Shown here: positions 20,007 through 31,163 of the stretch, piece by piece
Layout of the letters: every line of letters begins with the position of its first letter
How positions within the stretch are numbered: position 1 is the first letter of the stretch
Assembly: GCA_947650285.1 (NCBI GenBank)
Contig: CANTFL010000873.1
Location: 124,001-188,000, forward strand
Direction: 5' to 3'
DNA: 64,000 nt
Source of the DNA: Hyaloperonospora brassicae
Lineage: Eukaryota > Oomycota > Peronosporomycetes > Peronosporales > Peronosporaceae
Notes under the pieces: generated by a model
Seen by the model: the letters and a program-made list of their open reading frames with translations, nothing else
The model's database searches: none
Told to the model about the DNA's origin: nothing
Position numbers and translations under genes: made by a program

Positions 20007-20124
20007 GTTAACTATGCGAGGTCAAGCGGAAAGTGAATGGAACGGACCCAACAAGTGCTCCCTGTCCCAATGGTGGCCAACGGGTGGCCTCCATATTTTC
20101 GATAGTCACACGGTGACTATCATT

Positions 20125-20140
20125 TAACGGGGGGGGGTGA
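20125..20140 (+). promoter_or_regulatory. Polypurine tract next to 3' LTR (copy 2)
   Basis: A G-rich run lies directly before the LTR start at 20141 and is longer by a few G than in copy 1. It is the expected plus-strand priming site. Confidence 0.55.
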
Positions 20141-20530
20141 TGTAACGGGGCAGCCCGTTACATGAAATTGTCACTTTAAGGAAAGTGACAATAAAGAATA
20201 TAAAGATGGATATTCTTTAAACAATATCACCAAAGTGGTGATATTGAAGGGTCGACCAAAGGGTCTGTTCATTGGTTGATATCATGATGATATCAACCCA
20301 CCAATCGCCGCAAGACGCGCGCAATGAGTGGTGACGAGACGTCACTATACATCCAGTTGTATTAGTATATTAAACTAAGTCCAACGAAGAGACAGTAGTT
20401 TAAAGACTTAATTATATTAATATAACAGTTCTACTTTTACCCTACCTACGCTTCCTCGCTTGCCACGTGTACGTCCGTCGGGGCACCCAAAACCCTTGCG
20501 TTAGGTTACGCAAGGGTGTGCCCCGTTACA
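20141..20530 (+). repeat. Gypsy 3' LTR (copy 2), 390 bp
   Basis: Same ends as the other LTRs, and followed directly by the TGTTC target duplication. It is closer to the 3' LTR of copy 1 than to its own 5' partner. LTR hairpins are intact, including the CCCTTGCGT/ACGCAAGGG pair near the end, which has one mismatch in copy 1. Confidence 0.95.
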
Positions 20531-20535
20531 TGTTC
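20531..20535. repeat. Target site duplication, right of gypsy copy 2
   Basis: TGTTC, identical to 12541-12545. Confidence 0.93.
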
Positions 20536-22094
20536 CATTCTCGGTTGGGTAGGGGGGCAACGCCCTCCCGAAAGGCTTGAGCAAGCTGCTGCTTGCTCAG
20601 GCATCCGACGGGTGCTTCGCGGCATTTGTCAGTTCTGGACTGATGCCGCCTCTCTCTAGCCGCTCTCCTCCCAGCCGGCAGCCAAGCCGCTACGATGTGC
20701 GTTGCCACGCCGGACGCCCCGAAGTCCCGGCATCGCCGCTTACGTACGCTCGCGTCATCCTTTGTTTTCGGTGCAAGCAACAGGGGCCTTCCCTGGGTGC
20801 TGTTAACAAGACAGACATCCAATGGATCGAAGCAAGAAACCTACCGCTGGACGCCGCCGTCGACTGGCCCCGGATCTGTACTTCCTTTGCCACTGTGCAC
20901 AGGATCGTGCAGCCTGGAAGGTCTTCAGCTGACCCTGGCGAGAGTAGAGAGAAATGTAGCGAAGGAGAGATAACCCGACGCATGCGATACTTGAGCCACT
21001 TTATTGGCACGTCGGCTCGCGTTACGCGTTCACAATATACAAAATCTGTTCCAGCTGTCCGGTCTACCCTGTCCGTCGCATTGGTGCTAAGACGACAACA
21101 ATGTCTCCTCGTCTTAGCTCTTTTGCATCTTTTCTTTGCGTACCAGTAGCTCGCAACATTTCAACGTTCTGCACCAAAACGCATCGGCCCTACGATCGAA
21201 CAGTTACGTTTGATCATCCGTAGCAGCGACAACTTGTCCGTCGTCGAGATTAGAGCTTTACTGTCTGCTTGCCCTTGTCGCTCGTGTTATGCAAAACCCA
21301 CATGCATCCTACCCAACCGCCTTCTGTTGTGCTCCTACCACACCTTCCTGATTCGAAGTCAGCAGGTAACGACGTACCTCCACGACAGCTTCGACGGAGA
21401 CAAAATCAAACACATTGCACAGTTGATGCTTGCATTCGTCTTGAGGCTCCAGTTTTTCATCGACACACACATTGTCACCTCACCTGTTGCCTGGTCGTCG
21501 CGTGCGACTGCACGTCGCGCTTGCATTCGCCCAGGCTTTTGCAGGCCGACCACCTCCTTTCATTCATCCTACGGCGTATCGATATCCATGGCCGGCACAT
21601 GACCTCTATCGGCCTTTTATGTGCAAGGCGGATCCAAACGTGACACACGCTGACTTCACCCAACACCAGCATTTCAGCCTGCTTCTGACCCACGCCATGC
21701 TGATCGGTCTCATCCAAAAAGATCATTGAAGTACACGTGCTTCTGGTCTAGTTGTTGACTGCCACCATGACAAATATGTGTAGTCGAGTCAGGCGTGTTG
21801 TGTTTAATTTGTTACTGTGCTCTATACTATGGTGTGGATCGATGCGGTTGGTCACGTTCCCAAACGGCATGCAATCCCGTGCAGCCGTACATCCCGCTGT
21901 CATCGCCACACGTTACCACCTCCTCCGTTACCTGAATACGTCCTAACTTACGCTCTTCGAGCAACAACGGACAGAGACGAGGACCTCCCAAGAGCCAGCT
22001 AGTACTGTAGCCGCCTTCTCGTGGACGGGAAGTCCCTTCCCTTAGCGAGACCAAGATGATAAGAGGAGAGGCCTTCTTTCCGCTGTGTTCAAAA
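20536..22094. other. Unassigned spacer right of gypsy copy 2
   Basis: About 1.6 kb of relatively GC-rich DNA. Two overlapping open frames on opposite strands (20577-21149 plus, 190 codons; 20690-21010 minus, 106 codons) have no motif I recognise and biased, arbitrary composition. I regard both as chance frames in old repeat DNA. Confidence 0.55.
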
Positions 22095-22416
22095 GGCAAG
22101 CGAGGAAGCGTAGGTAAGGTAAAAGCAGAACTATCATATTTATATAATTAAGTCTTTTAACTACTGTCTCTTTGTTTGACTTACTTCAATTATGCTAATA
22201 TAACTGAGTGTATGGTGACGTCTCGTCACCACTCATTGCGCGCGTCTTGCGGCGATTGGTGGGTTGATATCATCAAAATATCAACCAATGAACAGACTCT
22301 TTGGTCGACCCTTCAATATAACCACTTTGGTGATATTGTTCAAAGAATATATAACTTCATATTCTTTATTGTCATTATCTCTCAAATGACAATTTCCATG
22401 TAACGGGCTGCCCCTT
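22095..22416 (-). repeat. Divergent gypsy LTR remnant, inverted, lacking its 3' end
   Basis: This is the reverse complement of the first four fifths of the gypsy LTR, from the terminal TGTAACGGG-like end (near 22398-22416) to the GCTTCCTCGC-like tract (near 22095-22110). It carries many substitutions and represents an older or different subfamily. Several hairpins are kept, one with a paired change (see findings). No element internal sequence adjoins it. Confidence 0.88.
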
Positions 22417-22505
22417 ATACCTACCGCTTCCGCGGTTCCCTCGTGTACGCTTGTCGGTGCACGATACCCTTGCGTTAAGCTCACGCAAGGGAGTGCCCCG
22501 TTACA
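22417..22505 (+). repeat. Gypsy LTR 3'-end fragment in opposite orientation
   Basis: This 89-bp piece matches the last part of the LTR in plus orientation, ending GTGCCCCGTTACA at 22505. It is the piece missing from the inverted remnant next to it. It keeps the CCCTTGCGT...ACGCAAGGG stem with a changed loop. The two pieces together look like one LTR whose end was flipped, or two LTRs joined head-on. Confidence 0.8.
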
Positions 22506-23249
22506 CAGCGTTCAAACGGAAAGGGGGTTAACAATTAAAACACCCCAGGGTGAGGGCACGGCAAGATCAGTTGCCACCCCAACCAATTTCCTGCTATGCT
22601 ACGTCTGCCTTCATGTCGCCAGCCGGTCGTCGCGCGTGATTCCTGATCCCACGAAGCGAACCAGCTTGGATCGCGATTAGATCGGACCAGTCCAGGTGCG
22701 TCCGCGGTCCATTTGGGGTGATCAAAAAGACGAATGTGTATCCCGCGACTTCAGCGACCTGTCTGCACACTGGACGGGACACTTATGTCACGTGCCCTAT
22801 GTGGAGTGTACGCAATGACGCGTCCGTCTCGTGCCAGTAGACTGAGTTATCGAGGAGGAGAGAAGGAGGAGGAGATTCGTGATCATCTATTGACATATTT
22901 TAATTTGTGCAAGATGCCTGAAAAGTCCTGAGCCAGGATATGAGCGCCGGTCGCGGCAGCGGATCGTAGCCGACACCCGCCTAGGGCGGGTGTCCAAGGG
23001 GCTCTTGAATTAGTAATTCAATACATGCATGAAGTCGGGCCCCTCGTACAGCAGTAGCCGCGGCTCGATGTTCGCGTATTGCAATTGCCCGCAGCTGGAG
23101 AACACCGAGTTTTTAGTACGTTTAAACGATTGCGGACGGAGTAGTCACGACTCCTCTAAAGACCGCCGAGATCCGCTCGGTCCTCGAATGTTCTTGGCAG
23201 ACGGAGCTTAGGAAAAATTAGATCCGCCCAAATGCTGTTGCCGCGGCGT
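22506..23249. other. Unassigned spacer left of the LINE
   Basis: No recognisable gene or repeat. It may include the 3' untranslated part of the minus-strand LINE, but I see no poly-A tail (poly-T on this strand) that would mark its end. Confidence 0.5.
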
Positions 23250-23399
23250 CGGAGTCATCGTGAAAACGGCTTTGCAACCCCAGACTCAATTGACGTGGAA
23301 TTGGCGAGGCTTGGCGATTGGCGCAGTGCTGAATGAAGGTGGAAACGACGACGTTTATCGCACCCCCACCGCTCTAGTGTCCTATCAAGTGACACCAAC

Positions 23400-23770
23400 A
23401 CGCTTGCGCGGTTAAGCAGTCCCAGAAAATGTGCGCCGCTGTCTCTTTGCGCCCCCGGCATTGCAGAACCGTACGGCAACTGTTGTCCAGCGTGCGGCTG
23501 GCATAATACAAATTTAGCTGCTTGGTCGTGATACGATAGCATGTCCAGACTTGATACTCCGTTAGCCCGTTTGCGTGTTTTCAAACTTAAGAAGGCTTTT
23601 GTATTGATGCAGCTGACTGCCAACTATTCGAGATCACCTGCGCGTCGTAGGCCTTCAACCAAGACTGGAGGGCTGGGTGCAGAAGGCATTTATGAACGTG
23701 AAACGCTTGCCGCAAAATCGTTTTCCACACGTCGATATTGGCCACCGTCTCCGGCACACTTCAAAAGAAC
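23400..23770 (-). pseudogene. LINE ORF2 C-terminal zinc-finger region (zf-RVT-like)
   Basis: In shifting minus-strand frames I read V-W-K-T-I-L-R-Q-A-F-H-V-H (about 23720-23690) and, further on, L-Q-C-R-G-R-K-E-T-A-A-H-I-F-W-D-C (23470-23405). This C...H...C pattern with H-I-F-W-D-C is characteristic of the zinc-binding region after the RT of many LINE proteins, thought to help bind target or RNA. Frames are broken by indels. Confidence 0.7.
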
Positions 23771-24592
23771 CTATGAAGCTCCGATTGGGCATGAAATAAC
23801 CAAAGTACGATGGTGTGTATGCTCCTAGTAGTGAAACACTTGCTCAGGCGACCCCCGTAACTCTGGTTAATTCGCCTTCAATCGACCAATAAATCCCATT
23901 GACATCTTGGAGGAGGCGAATCGCCTAGTCCACGGACTCAACGGGGTCCCGACATGACCCAACAATTAAATCAGCCCGGACCCGGGACCACTGATATGCG
24001 CGCTAGAACGGTGGTGGATGACGTAAGATAATCCTAGGCTCTTCTGGTCCCGTATCCACAGCAAGGCGGTGTGACGAGAGCAGTATCGAAGTCGGCCATC
24101 GCTGTAATTCACGATGCAAATGCCTAGACGAATTTTCGCCGAGTGATGGGAACGTAAACAGAAATTCCTGTGGCCCCAGTCGCCAGATGCAAAGAATTTG
24201 TAGTGAACATGAAGGTATCCGGGTATAATAAGACCGCTCGAGGGTCTTGCCGTCTGGCCCTTGAATCCAAGAATTGCCATCCCAGTGAAAGCGGCCCCAG
24301 AAAGCGGCTAGTGTATCCATCCTCAGATCAAAAACAGCGGGATGGACAGGAAACGTGTGATGGCATGATATGAACTAGTCGTTGCCGTCCCACTGACTGC
24401 TCGCCCCTTCAGACAAACGAGCGTGATGCGCGTCCGATCTGGCCCGAATCGACAGCACTTTTCACGGGAGGGTGCCAGGAGCCGTTCGAGATCCTGCGCC
24501 AGAAAGGAACTACCGGGTCCGCGGCCGATGGTGAACGTTGTTGAAGCCCACGGATGTAACTCCGGTACGAGAGCCTATGTAAAACCCCCACG

Positions 24593-26202
24593 CTATATGT
24601 ACAGCGCCGCCATGCTGTAAAATATTTTTTCATGCGGCTGCGTTAGCCAACGCAACGCGTGCTTCGTTCGCTGAGTTTTGACGGCTACCTCAAACGACGC
24701 CAGATCAACTCCGCCAGCCTTCCGTGGGGTAAAGAAGAGACCCGGGTTAATTTTATGCCGACGAACGGTAGGCATAGAAGCGTGCGCCCAAAGAAATCGG
24801 CGATACAGCCGATATATTTCCGTTCTCGACAAGCCCGGAACATCGAAGACGGCCGCAGTGAACAGGATAGCCGGTAAAATAATCGCGTTAAGAATGAGAA
24901 CATGATTTTGTACACTAGTTGCAACTTTGGCGGCAGTGGTAATCTGCTGACGGAGTTTCTGAAGTCGGAGCGCCCACTTTCGATTGGATAATGCCTCTTG
25001 CCCCACTTCAGACCCCAGGTATCGCGTCGTCTCTCTATGTTGTACGACTATAATGCCACTATATTGTTGACGCCTGATAGCCGTGTTTAAAAAAATCAAT
25101 TTGCTTTTGGCAGGCTGGGCATGACGGCCCGATAGTCGTCCAAATCTATAGACTAGCACCAACGCAGGTGCCAATTGATTGGCAAGCTCAATGAAAATAG
25201 TGGAGTCGTCCACAAACGCGGAAAATGTATGCGCCACCCCGCCAGCCCCGGGCACCGGAATACCCCGGATAGTGGGCGCCTGGTGAATATCCAGCCCTAG
25301 TAATAATACCAGAAGTAGAAAGAGAAACGGTGCGAGAGTACACCCCTGGCGTATCCCGGATCGGACAGAAACTGGTTCAGAAAGTTTCCCATTCACCATA
25401 AACCGAGCGGTTGTTCCGGTATGCATCCGGGTGGCGAGCTTTATAAACACGTCATCAAACTGAAAGCAATGCCGCGTAGAGAAAATCACGATCCATAGTC
25501 GTACGCCTTGCTTAAGTCAAATAAGAGAATAGCTCAGGTTTAGTTGACTGATGGATCCGTCCTATCCTATGCTGAAGCGAGTTGGGCAGTTATCATCATG
25601 ACCAATTTTTGCATTTGTCCGCCTCGAACAAAACCTTGTTGAGGTTCCCCGATAATTGTAGGTAAGACTTGCTGAAGGCGGGAGGCCAGCACTTTCGCAA
25701 AAATTTTGTAACTGGTTTGGATCAACGAGATCGGCCTATAGTCCAGTGCAACCGTCAAATAACCCTTTTTTCGAAGAGGAATAATCAGCGCCTCAAGAGA
25801 GGAAGGTGGCATAGGAGAACCGTGCAAAATTAATTTGCACACGTGCACCAGCACCGGAGCTAGTAAAGCGGAAGTATCGTTGTAGAAGTCGTTGTTAAGA
25901 TCGTCCGGCCCTGAAGCTTTGTGGGAGCTAAGATTGGTGATGGCTTGGAGGACTTCAGCCTCAGTGACGTCCAACATCAGCCCATTATTAGCAGCGGTGT
26001 AAATTAACCGATCGGTAGGCACTGACACAAAGTCAAGCAAAGCAATTGGTAAAGCTGCCAAGAATTCTACCCGGTGCACGGCACTGAGAACTGGTGACCA
26101 TTCCGAAGCATATTTGTCGGAAAGTGGACATGTTTCGCCCAAATGGCGGACCATAAATGCGGACGATATTCGTAACTGTTTGGTCACGATCCCAATCTGC
26201 AC
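24593..26202 (-). pseudogene. LINE ORF2 reverse transcriptase
   Basis: There are two open minus-strand pieces. 26202-25567 (211 codons) has the LINE RT N-terminal motifs H-K-A-S-G-P-D-D-L, Y-R-P-I-S-L-I-Q-T and G-F-V-R-G-G-Q. Between the pieces, near 25520, lies motif A (L-F-D-L-S-K-A-Y-D) in a frame interrupted by a stop and a frameshift. 25489-24593 (298 codons) has G-I-R-Q-G-C-T-L-A-P-F-L-F and the catalytic box F-V-D-D, where F/Y-A-D-D is usual, then the thumb region (Y-L-G, W-A-H). It would prime cDNA synthesis on nicked chromosomal DNA. It is inactive as it stands. Confidence 0.88.
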
Positions 26203-28145
26203 CCCCTATAATGACCATCGAAGGCGCGCCGTGGTCCGTCGAGGATCTGTTTTAATCGAACGAGATGCTCGAGGCAGTATTATTCCATATTAATGCTGAT
26301 CCACTGAGGACGGGTCAAGAGATGTCGCCGATTGCGTCGGCTTACTAGCTTCTTAAAACGGGCGCGTCTTTGGAATATCATTCGCAGCGTACTTCAGCTC
26401 GCGTAATTTGTACCAGTTGTCCCCGTTATCGATAGGCGGAGATTATTCTGATCGAGCGGCTGTAGATGTTGCGCGATCATTCCAACAACTAGCCAATCTT
26501 GCAGAGGCGCTGACGCTACTTTGTGCGAAATGAGTGCAGCCCAGATAGGAGGCTATACTGTCGCCAACGGGTAGACAAGTGGACCAGAACTTGGACGTCA
26601 AGACTTGCAAGAAGCTCGCAGGGGAAAAAAATCGCCGGAGGTGGTGGGGTCCTGTTGATCTCATAGATCCCACTCCGCGGTCGTGCTGTCGACACGCGAA
26701 CAAGCCGTCACTGCTGAAGGTGGCCATTCCGGAATTAAAGATAACCAAAGACCTGTCTAGTCGTCGCGATCAATACGGCCCGCCGGGTTCGCAATTTCAA
26801 GCTGACCGCGTGCGTAGCTGTGTCCGGCATACGACATAGGTGGCGCTGGCGCTTTTTTTCGTAGGAAGGAGTCCTCGGTGGGTTGAGCATCAGCACATAA
26901 GGCGTGTGCCCATTTCCGTGTCTCCACTGATGGTGGCGAATCCGCAGCAGATGGCGGGCTACCGTTCAACAATAAAGCGTGAGACGCACCGCCGACAGAC
27001 TGGACTTCATGACTCACAGCTTTCAATGTGGACCGGTGTAGCTGAAGACACAGTTGCAATCCATTTTCACCCGAAGGAGACACATAAACCGGAGGAGTTT
27101 GAGGTCCTCCGGGAGCGTCGGCCGCAAGTTGAGAGGTCACTTCAAGATGCGCAAGAAAGGGTGGAGAATCCGATAGGTCCGAGAGTCCTGCCCCCCCCGA
27201 TCGTAATGAAGAAGAGCTGAGTAATGCCTTTCAGAGAGACGAAGAAAGAGTAGAAGGTCGGTTCTAGGATCCAATTATGCAGCTATAATCGCGTCTACGC
27301 ACGTAGAGAGAGATAATGAAGACTCCCGAATTGTTTCCACGGCCTTATTATTCCGCGTCTCGACAGACGGACTGTATTTGCGGCATACCCGGCCGACCAA
27401 ATTTGCAGCCTTTTCGTGGAGGACATAGATGTCCCGGCTTAGGAAATTGGCTGCTAGCTCAAGAATGTTACTCCCTCCTCATTCTGTTTCGGCAATAACT
27501 GAGCTCCTTTCCGATGGTGTAGCGGCATAGTCGTGTAAGTACCATCGATATTGATTGGCCGACTCCCGTTTCGTCATTGACGCCCAACCCCGTTGAACTC
27601 CAAGGAGAGCAGCTACCCGAAGTTCTTGTGCAAATTGTCCCTCGAGGTGCAATAATCCTGTGTAAAGAACACCGTACTTGATGATATCCGTAAGTCGTTC
27701 CAAGCGGTCAGTAGGCCCGTCCAGAGCAGCGTCAGCCAGTGCTTGAGCTACAGCCATAGCCAAGCAGTTAACTGTGACGGGCGTAATCGCTTCTTGTAAT
27801 CCCAGTATTGGAGTGAGAACCTTCAATTATTTGGGACTTCTATCGGGCACGGTGCCATCGAAATCGCGTGCTTCGGTTCGTCAAGCATGCGGCCGAGTAC
27901 CTTCAGACATGTGGCCAGCGCCTGACTCTTCAGAGTCAACACCTTTGGGCTCGAGTGGGTCAGCGCCTTTCTATGCGATAGCGCCTGTTTCCGCCCAGAT
28001 TGTTCCTGTGTTGATAAGCGTAGAGGTGAACAGGGAGCTTGCACCTGTTAAGGGCCGTCGTCATCCGTCAGATTAGTGACTAGCGGCTCAGGAGCTGACC
28101 CCGTCCTTGGATTGTCCGTTCTACCCGTGGAGGACAGCACTGAGA
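26203..28145 (-). other. Degenerate LINE interior between ORF1 and RT
   Basis: Short minus-strand frames (26748-26443, 27140-26757, 27826-27479) read as Pro/Ser-rich or helical stretches. Just upstream of the RT I can follow N-W-Y-K-L-R-E-L-K, a type of segment seen between endonuclease and RT in LINE proteins. I could not find endonuclease catalytic motifs. They may be lost, deleted or too mutated to read by eye. Confidence 0.45.
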
Positions 28146-30222
28146 CTATCCCGAATTGAGCTGATTTGAATAACGAACTGGATGGCGGGTGGTGCAGGTA
28201 TTGTTAGATTCACGGACTGGTTTCGTCATCCACGGTTGCTCAAGTGGGGGCTTGGGGGCAGGGACCGAGTCACTAGAGTTTGTTCGAGCAGGAGTGTAGA
28301 CCGATTGTGGTCTCACACTAGGATCTACCGTAGGAGGTTCGGATACCAAAGGTGGACTCACTGGCACCACGCTGGGTGTGACGGCGGGTGAGCCGCTGCA
28401 TCCGCCGCCCTCTGGAATTGAAGACGTCGGACCGCCATGATGAGAATCATGGCAGCACTGCCGAAATGTTTTGCCAGGTCCTCCACGGATTGGAGTTCTC
28501 CCTCCGTAACCTCAATGACACCCACTCCCCAAAGTTGGTCATCCGTAAACTGACACCTAGAGGCTGGGTGACCGAGGTTACCACACTGGAGGCACTGGAG
28601 GCGGAAAGTCACGTCGGGATGACGAAGAATACTTAAAGTATCAAAATAGAGGATACGAACGATTCCTTGAAGATATAAGGGACATCCAGAAAGCCGAAAT
28701 GTGACCTTCCACGAACTAGGCGTTCGGGACGTTCGACAATTGGTATCCAAATCTCCAAAGTCGAATTCCGTCGGTATCTTCGACTTGAGGTATGCCGCTA
28801 CACGGCCAATTCCATTAAAACGAGTGAGATTATGTAGAATAATCGAGTACTCGGCTCGGAGAAGTCCGGCCCTTCCACTTGGACCTTGTTGACGGTTCCA
28901 AACGGATCCGCGCTCCTGATGGTGCACTTTAGTAAGCATGCAGACACGGCCTTGGATTGAAATGCGCTCGTCCTATAGACTTATGGTAGCGTTTCGAGAG
29001 AAAAAGAAGAAGTGAATAGACTTGGTCGAGCGGTAATAATTGATGGTCTTCGTCAAGCCTAGCGGCTTGTATACTTCCTGAAGGTTAACATTAGCTATTT
29101 CAGCAGATTCCAGGATAGACTCGGTGATAGCACGAGTCGTTTGCCGACCGACCGAAATCCCACGGGCGTGACCGAGGTGTAGCACAAGATGACCCTTGAC
29201 TTGAGCCTGGACAGTACTGTAAAGCCGTAGTAGCTCCGTGCTGTCCAGTACAGCTCTTAGGAAGTCTGGCATACGTCGACACGCCACGTACCCTTCCGCA
29301 ATTCCGACAATAATTTTCCATCTGTGATCAGTCCCTTCACGCAGCTGCAGCTTCCGACCCTCGGACGAGAGATCAGCAGACAGCTGTGTTAGATGCTCAA
29401 TGTCAGCCGGCGAAAATCTAGAAGGTTCAAACATAAAATTTTTCGTACTCGGTGGTAGTAGTCGCCGCTGTGATGCAGTGGAAGCTATATCATGATGTAC
29501 AACGGTCGCCTAGTGGTTAAGAATTGGTGCCTTCGCCCACTTGTGCTGACTCGGCAGTTTCCGAATCAGCTCGGCAAACGCCTATTTGTCGTGAGAAGGC
29601 CGTTACCCAACGACCGAGCGATCCGTTGCCACTCCTTGTACGTTCCCGAGCTTGAAATAAACACTTGCACGAACAGACATAACAGGCTAGATGCTTCCGC
29701 GTCCTTCAAATAGGGAAAGCGCAATTTGTGGGGCGGAAACGCCTTCACCCGTATCGGAAATTTAGAATACTTCACCACAAAAAGTTCAGCAATTGTCGTC
29801 TATAATACTTCCTTGTGACAAGTCCCTGTGGAACTCTTCATCTCCGCGATCTATGCACGAAACATAGCGAATGGAGCGACGGACGTAGATGTAGTATCGG
29901 TAGTCTCCGCCGCTGCCGCGGATACCCCCCGGAGGATCAGAGACGCCGGAACAGGTCCCCACTCCGTCGATAGCGCTTGGCGTGTTCGGGGAGGGGGATA
30001 GCAGCTTGGGAGAGGTTAAATCGCCTACACCAGGGAGGTCAGAGCTTGTAGAGGGAGAGGATGGGGCGGGCTCAGTTCGCGATCTCGGCCCCAGGTCCGT
30101 CTCTATCCCCGTGATAAGGGGCTCGGCGGCAGCCAACGTCCAAATTCTCCCTCCCTCTTTGGGAGGAAGACAGGGACGTGACTCGGCGTCCGTCGTGCGC
30201 TGAGAACCCTGGCAGGCCAGGT
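28146..30222 (-). pseudogene. LINE ORF1 (RNA-binding protein), in fragments
   Basis: The pieces in order are: 30222-29786, a Pro/Ser-rich N-terminus; 29778-29566, with A-F-P-P-H-K-L-R-F-P-Y-L and G-N-G-L-L-T-T-N-R-R; 29434-28973, helical with R-K-L-Q-L-R-E-G-T-D-H-R-W-K; 28939-28358, an RRM-like stretch ending in a CCHC knuckle (C-L-Q-C-G-N-L-G-H-P-A-S-R-C near 28595-28550); then a Pro-rich tail to about 28146. ORF1 proteins coat LINE RNA. Stops separate each piece. The 30222 limit is simply where the copia LTR starts. Confidence 0.75.
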
Positions 30223-30465
30223 TTTTGACCTTTGGCAGCAGCCAAGGACGATGTAGAGTAGAAACGCTAAGAAGAAGGTCAAATGGAAAGTGAATTATCA
30301 TCTAGCTAGGTCCTTAGTTCGTCTTGTTTTACTACTCTAAGCCTATCGATAACGACTCTGCGTGTCAGTTGCAAAACGATCAGCCGATCCCATCGTTACA
30401 CACAATCATGCAGTTTCGTCCTTGCTATGTGGTCACTAGTACCCCGTACAACAACATTACCAATA
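30223..30465 (-). repeat. Copia 3' LTR (copy 2), 243 bp
   Basis: Reverse complement of the copy 1 LTR at 9937-10179 with few differences. Its low-coordinate end borders LINE ORF1 sequence. Confidence 0.87.
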
Positions 30466-30474
30466 CTCCCCCTC
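30466..30474 (-). promoter_or_regulatory. Copia polypurine tract (copy 2)
   Basis: GAGGGGGAG on the minus strand, directly before the 3' LTR, identical to copy 1. Confidence 0.75.
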
Positions 30475-31163
30475 GACTAGAAGTCTCTGATCTTGGCCTT
30501 GTCAACCAACATCTCGAACTTCTTCGTCGAAATTGGTTTGGTCAGGAAATCGGCTAGCTGTGACTTGGTTTCAGTATACTTTAGCTTGAAATCTTGCCCT
30601 TCACTTGTTCGCGCACCAAATGGTATCTAATGTCGATATGTTTCGCTCGACTTTGATAGCCGTCGTTCTTAGCGATAGCGATTGTACTCTAGTTGTCTTC
30701 ATGAACCGTGATAGCATAATCAACCTGCACTTGTATCTTCTTGAGTAGACTTCTTGTCCACAGCACCTCTTGTACACACAAAGAAAGAGCCATATACTCT
30801 GCTTCTGCCGTGCTCAGTGACACGCTCTGCTGCATCTTCGACTTGAAAACCACAGGTGCGCCATTAATCATGATTAAAACTTCCGAAATCGATCTGCGAT
30901 TGCACTTGTTGCTTGCCCACTCCGCATCCGTGTACGCACTCAGCTGAAGGTCACCTGAAACTCCTTCATAGCAAATTCCTTTGCTCTGTGTCGTCTTCAG
31001 ATATCGTAACACTCGAATCGCTGCATTTCAGTGCTCTTCGTGCGGAAATTCCAAATGACGACTCAGCTGACATACTGCGTACGCAATATCTGGTCGTGTG
31101 CATGTTGCCACATACAGCAGCGATCCCACTAACGACCGAAACGGTCGATTCTTCATTCTGTTG
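30475..31163 (-). pseudogene. pol: Copia RT thumb and RNase H (copy 2)
   Basis: Same protein fragments as copy 1 at 9239-9927: T-R-P-D-I-A-Y-A-V, then TGA at 31028-31030, then the RNase H core A-Y-T-D-A-E-W and S-T-A-E-A-E-Y, then TAG at 30689-30691. A last frameshift precedes the C-terminal L-T-K-P segment. Residues are identical to copy 1 over the open parts. Confidence 0.82.

Larger units (their letters stand above)
12546..20530 (+). mobile_element. Ty3/gypsy chromovirus copy 2, structurally complete (7985 bp)
   Basis: Both LTRs, putative PBS, gag, frameshift signal, protease, RT, RNase H, integrase, chromodomain remnant, antisense ORF, PPT and a perfect TGTTC target duplication are present. 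Coding is broken by TAA at 14534-14536 and 14798-14800, by a frame change near 17860, and by one base in the chromodomain near 18860. Almost every 30-50 bp holds a perfect short inverted repeat. No copy in the window could encode a full set of proteins. Confidence 0.96.
23250..30222 (-). mobile_element. Decayed LINE (non-LTR retrotransposon)
   Basis: Minus-strand order is ORF1 with Pro-rich N-terminus and zinc knuckle (30222 to about 28146), an unreadable stretch, RT (26202-24593), and a C-terminal Cys/His region (near 23470-23405). Many stops and frameshifts separate the pieces. An apurinic-type endonuclease would be expected between ORF1 and RT, but I cannot recognise it. The high-coordinate (5') end abuts the copia LTR at 30223. 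The 3' end is approximate because no poly-A or target duplication is visible. Confidence 0.8.

Noticed and set aside
20577..21149. 190-codon plus-strand frame right of gypsy copy 2
   Set aside because: No motif, an overlapping minus frame of similar quality, and GC-rich composition that lengthens chance frames.
29500..29570. tRNA-like A-box (GCCTAGTGGTTAAG) and B-box-like sequence, possible SINE or tRNA gene
   Set aside because: The minus strand here reads as LINE ORF1 protein, no cloverleaf can be drawn, and the B-box match is poor. Taken as coincidence.
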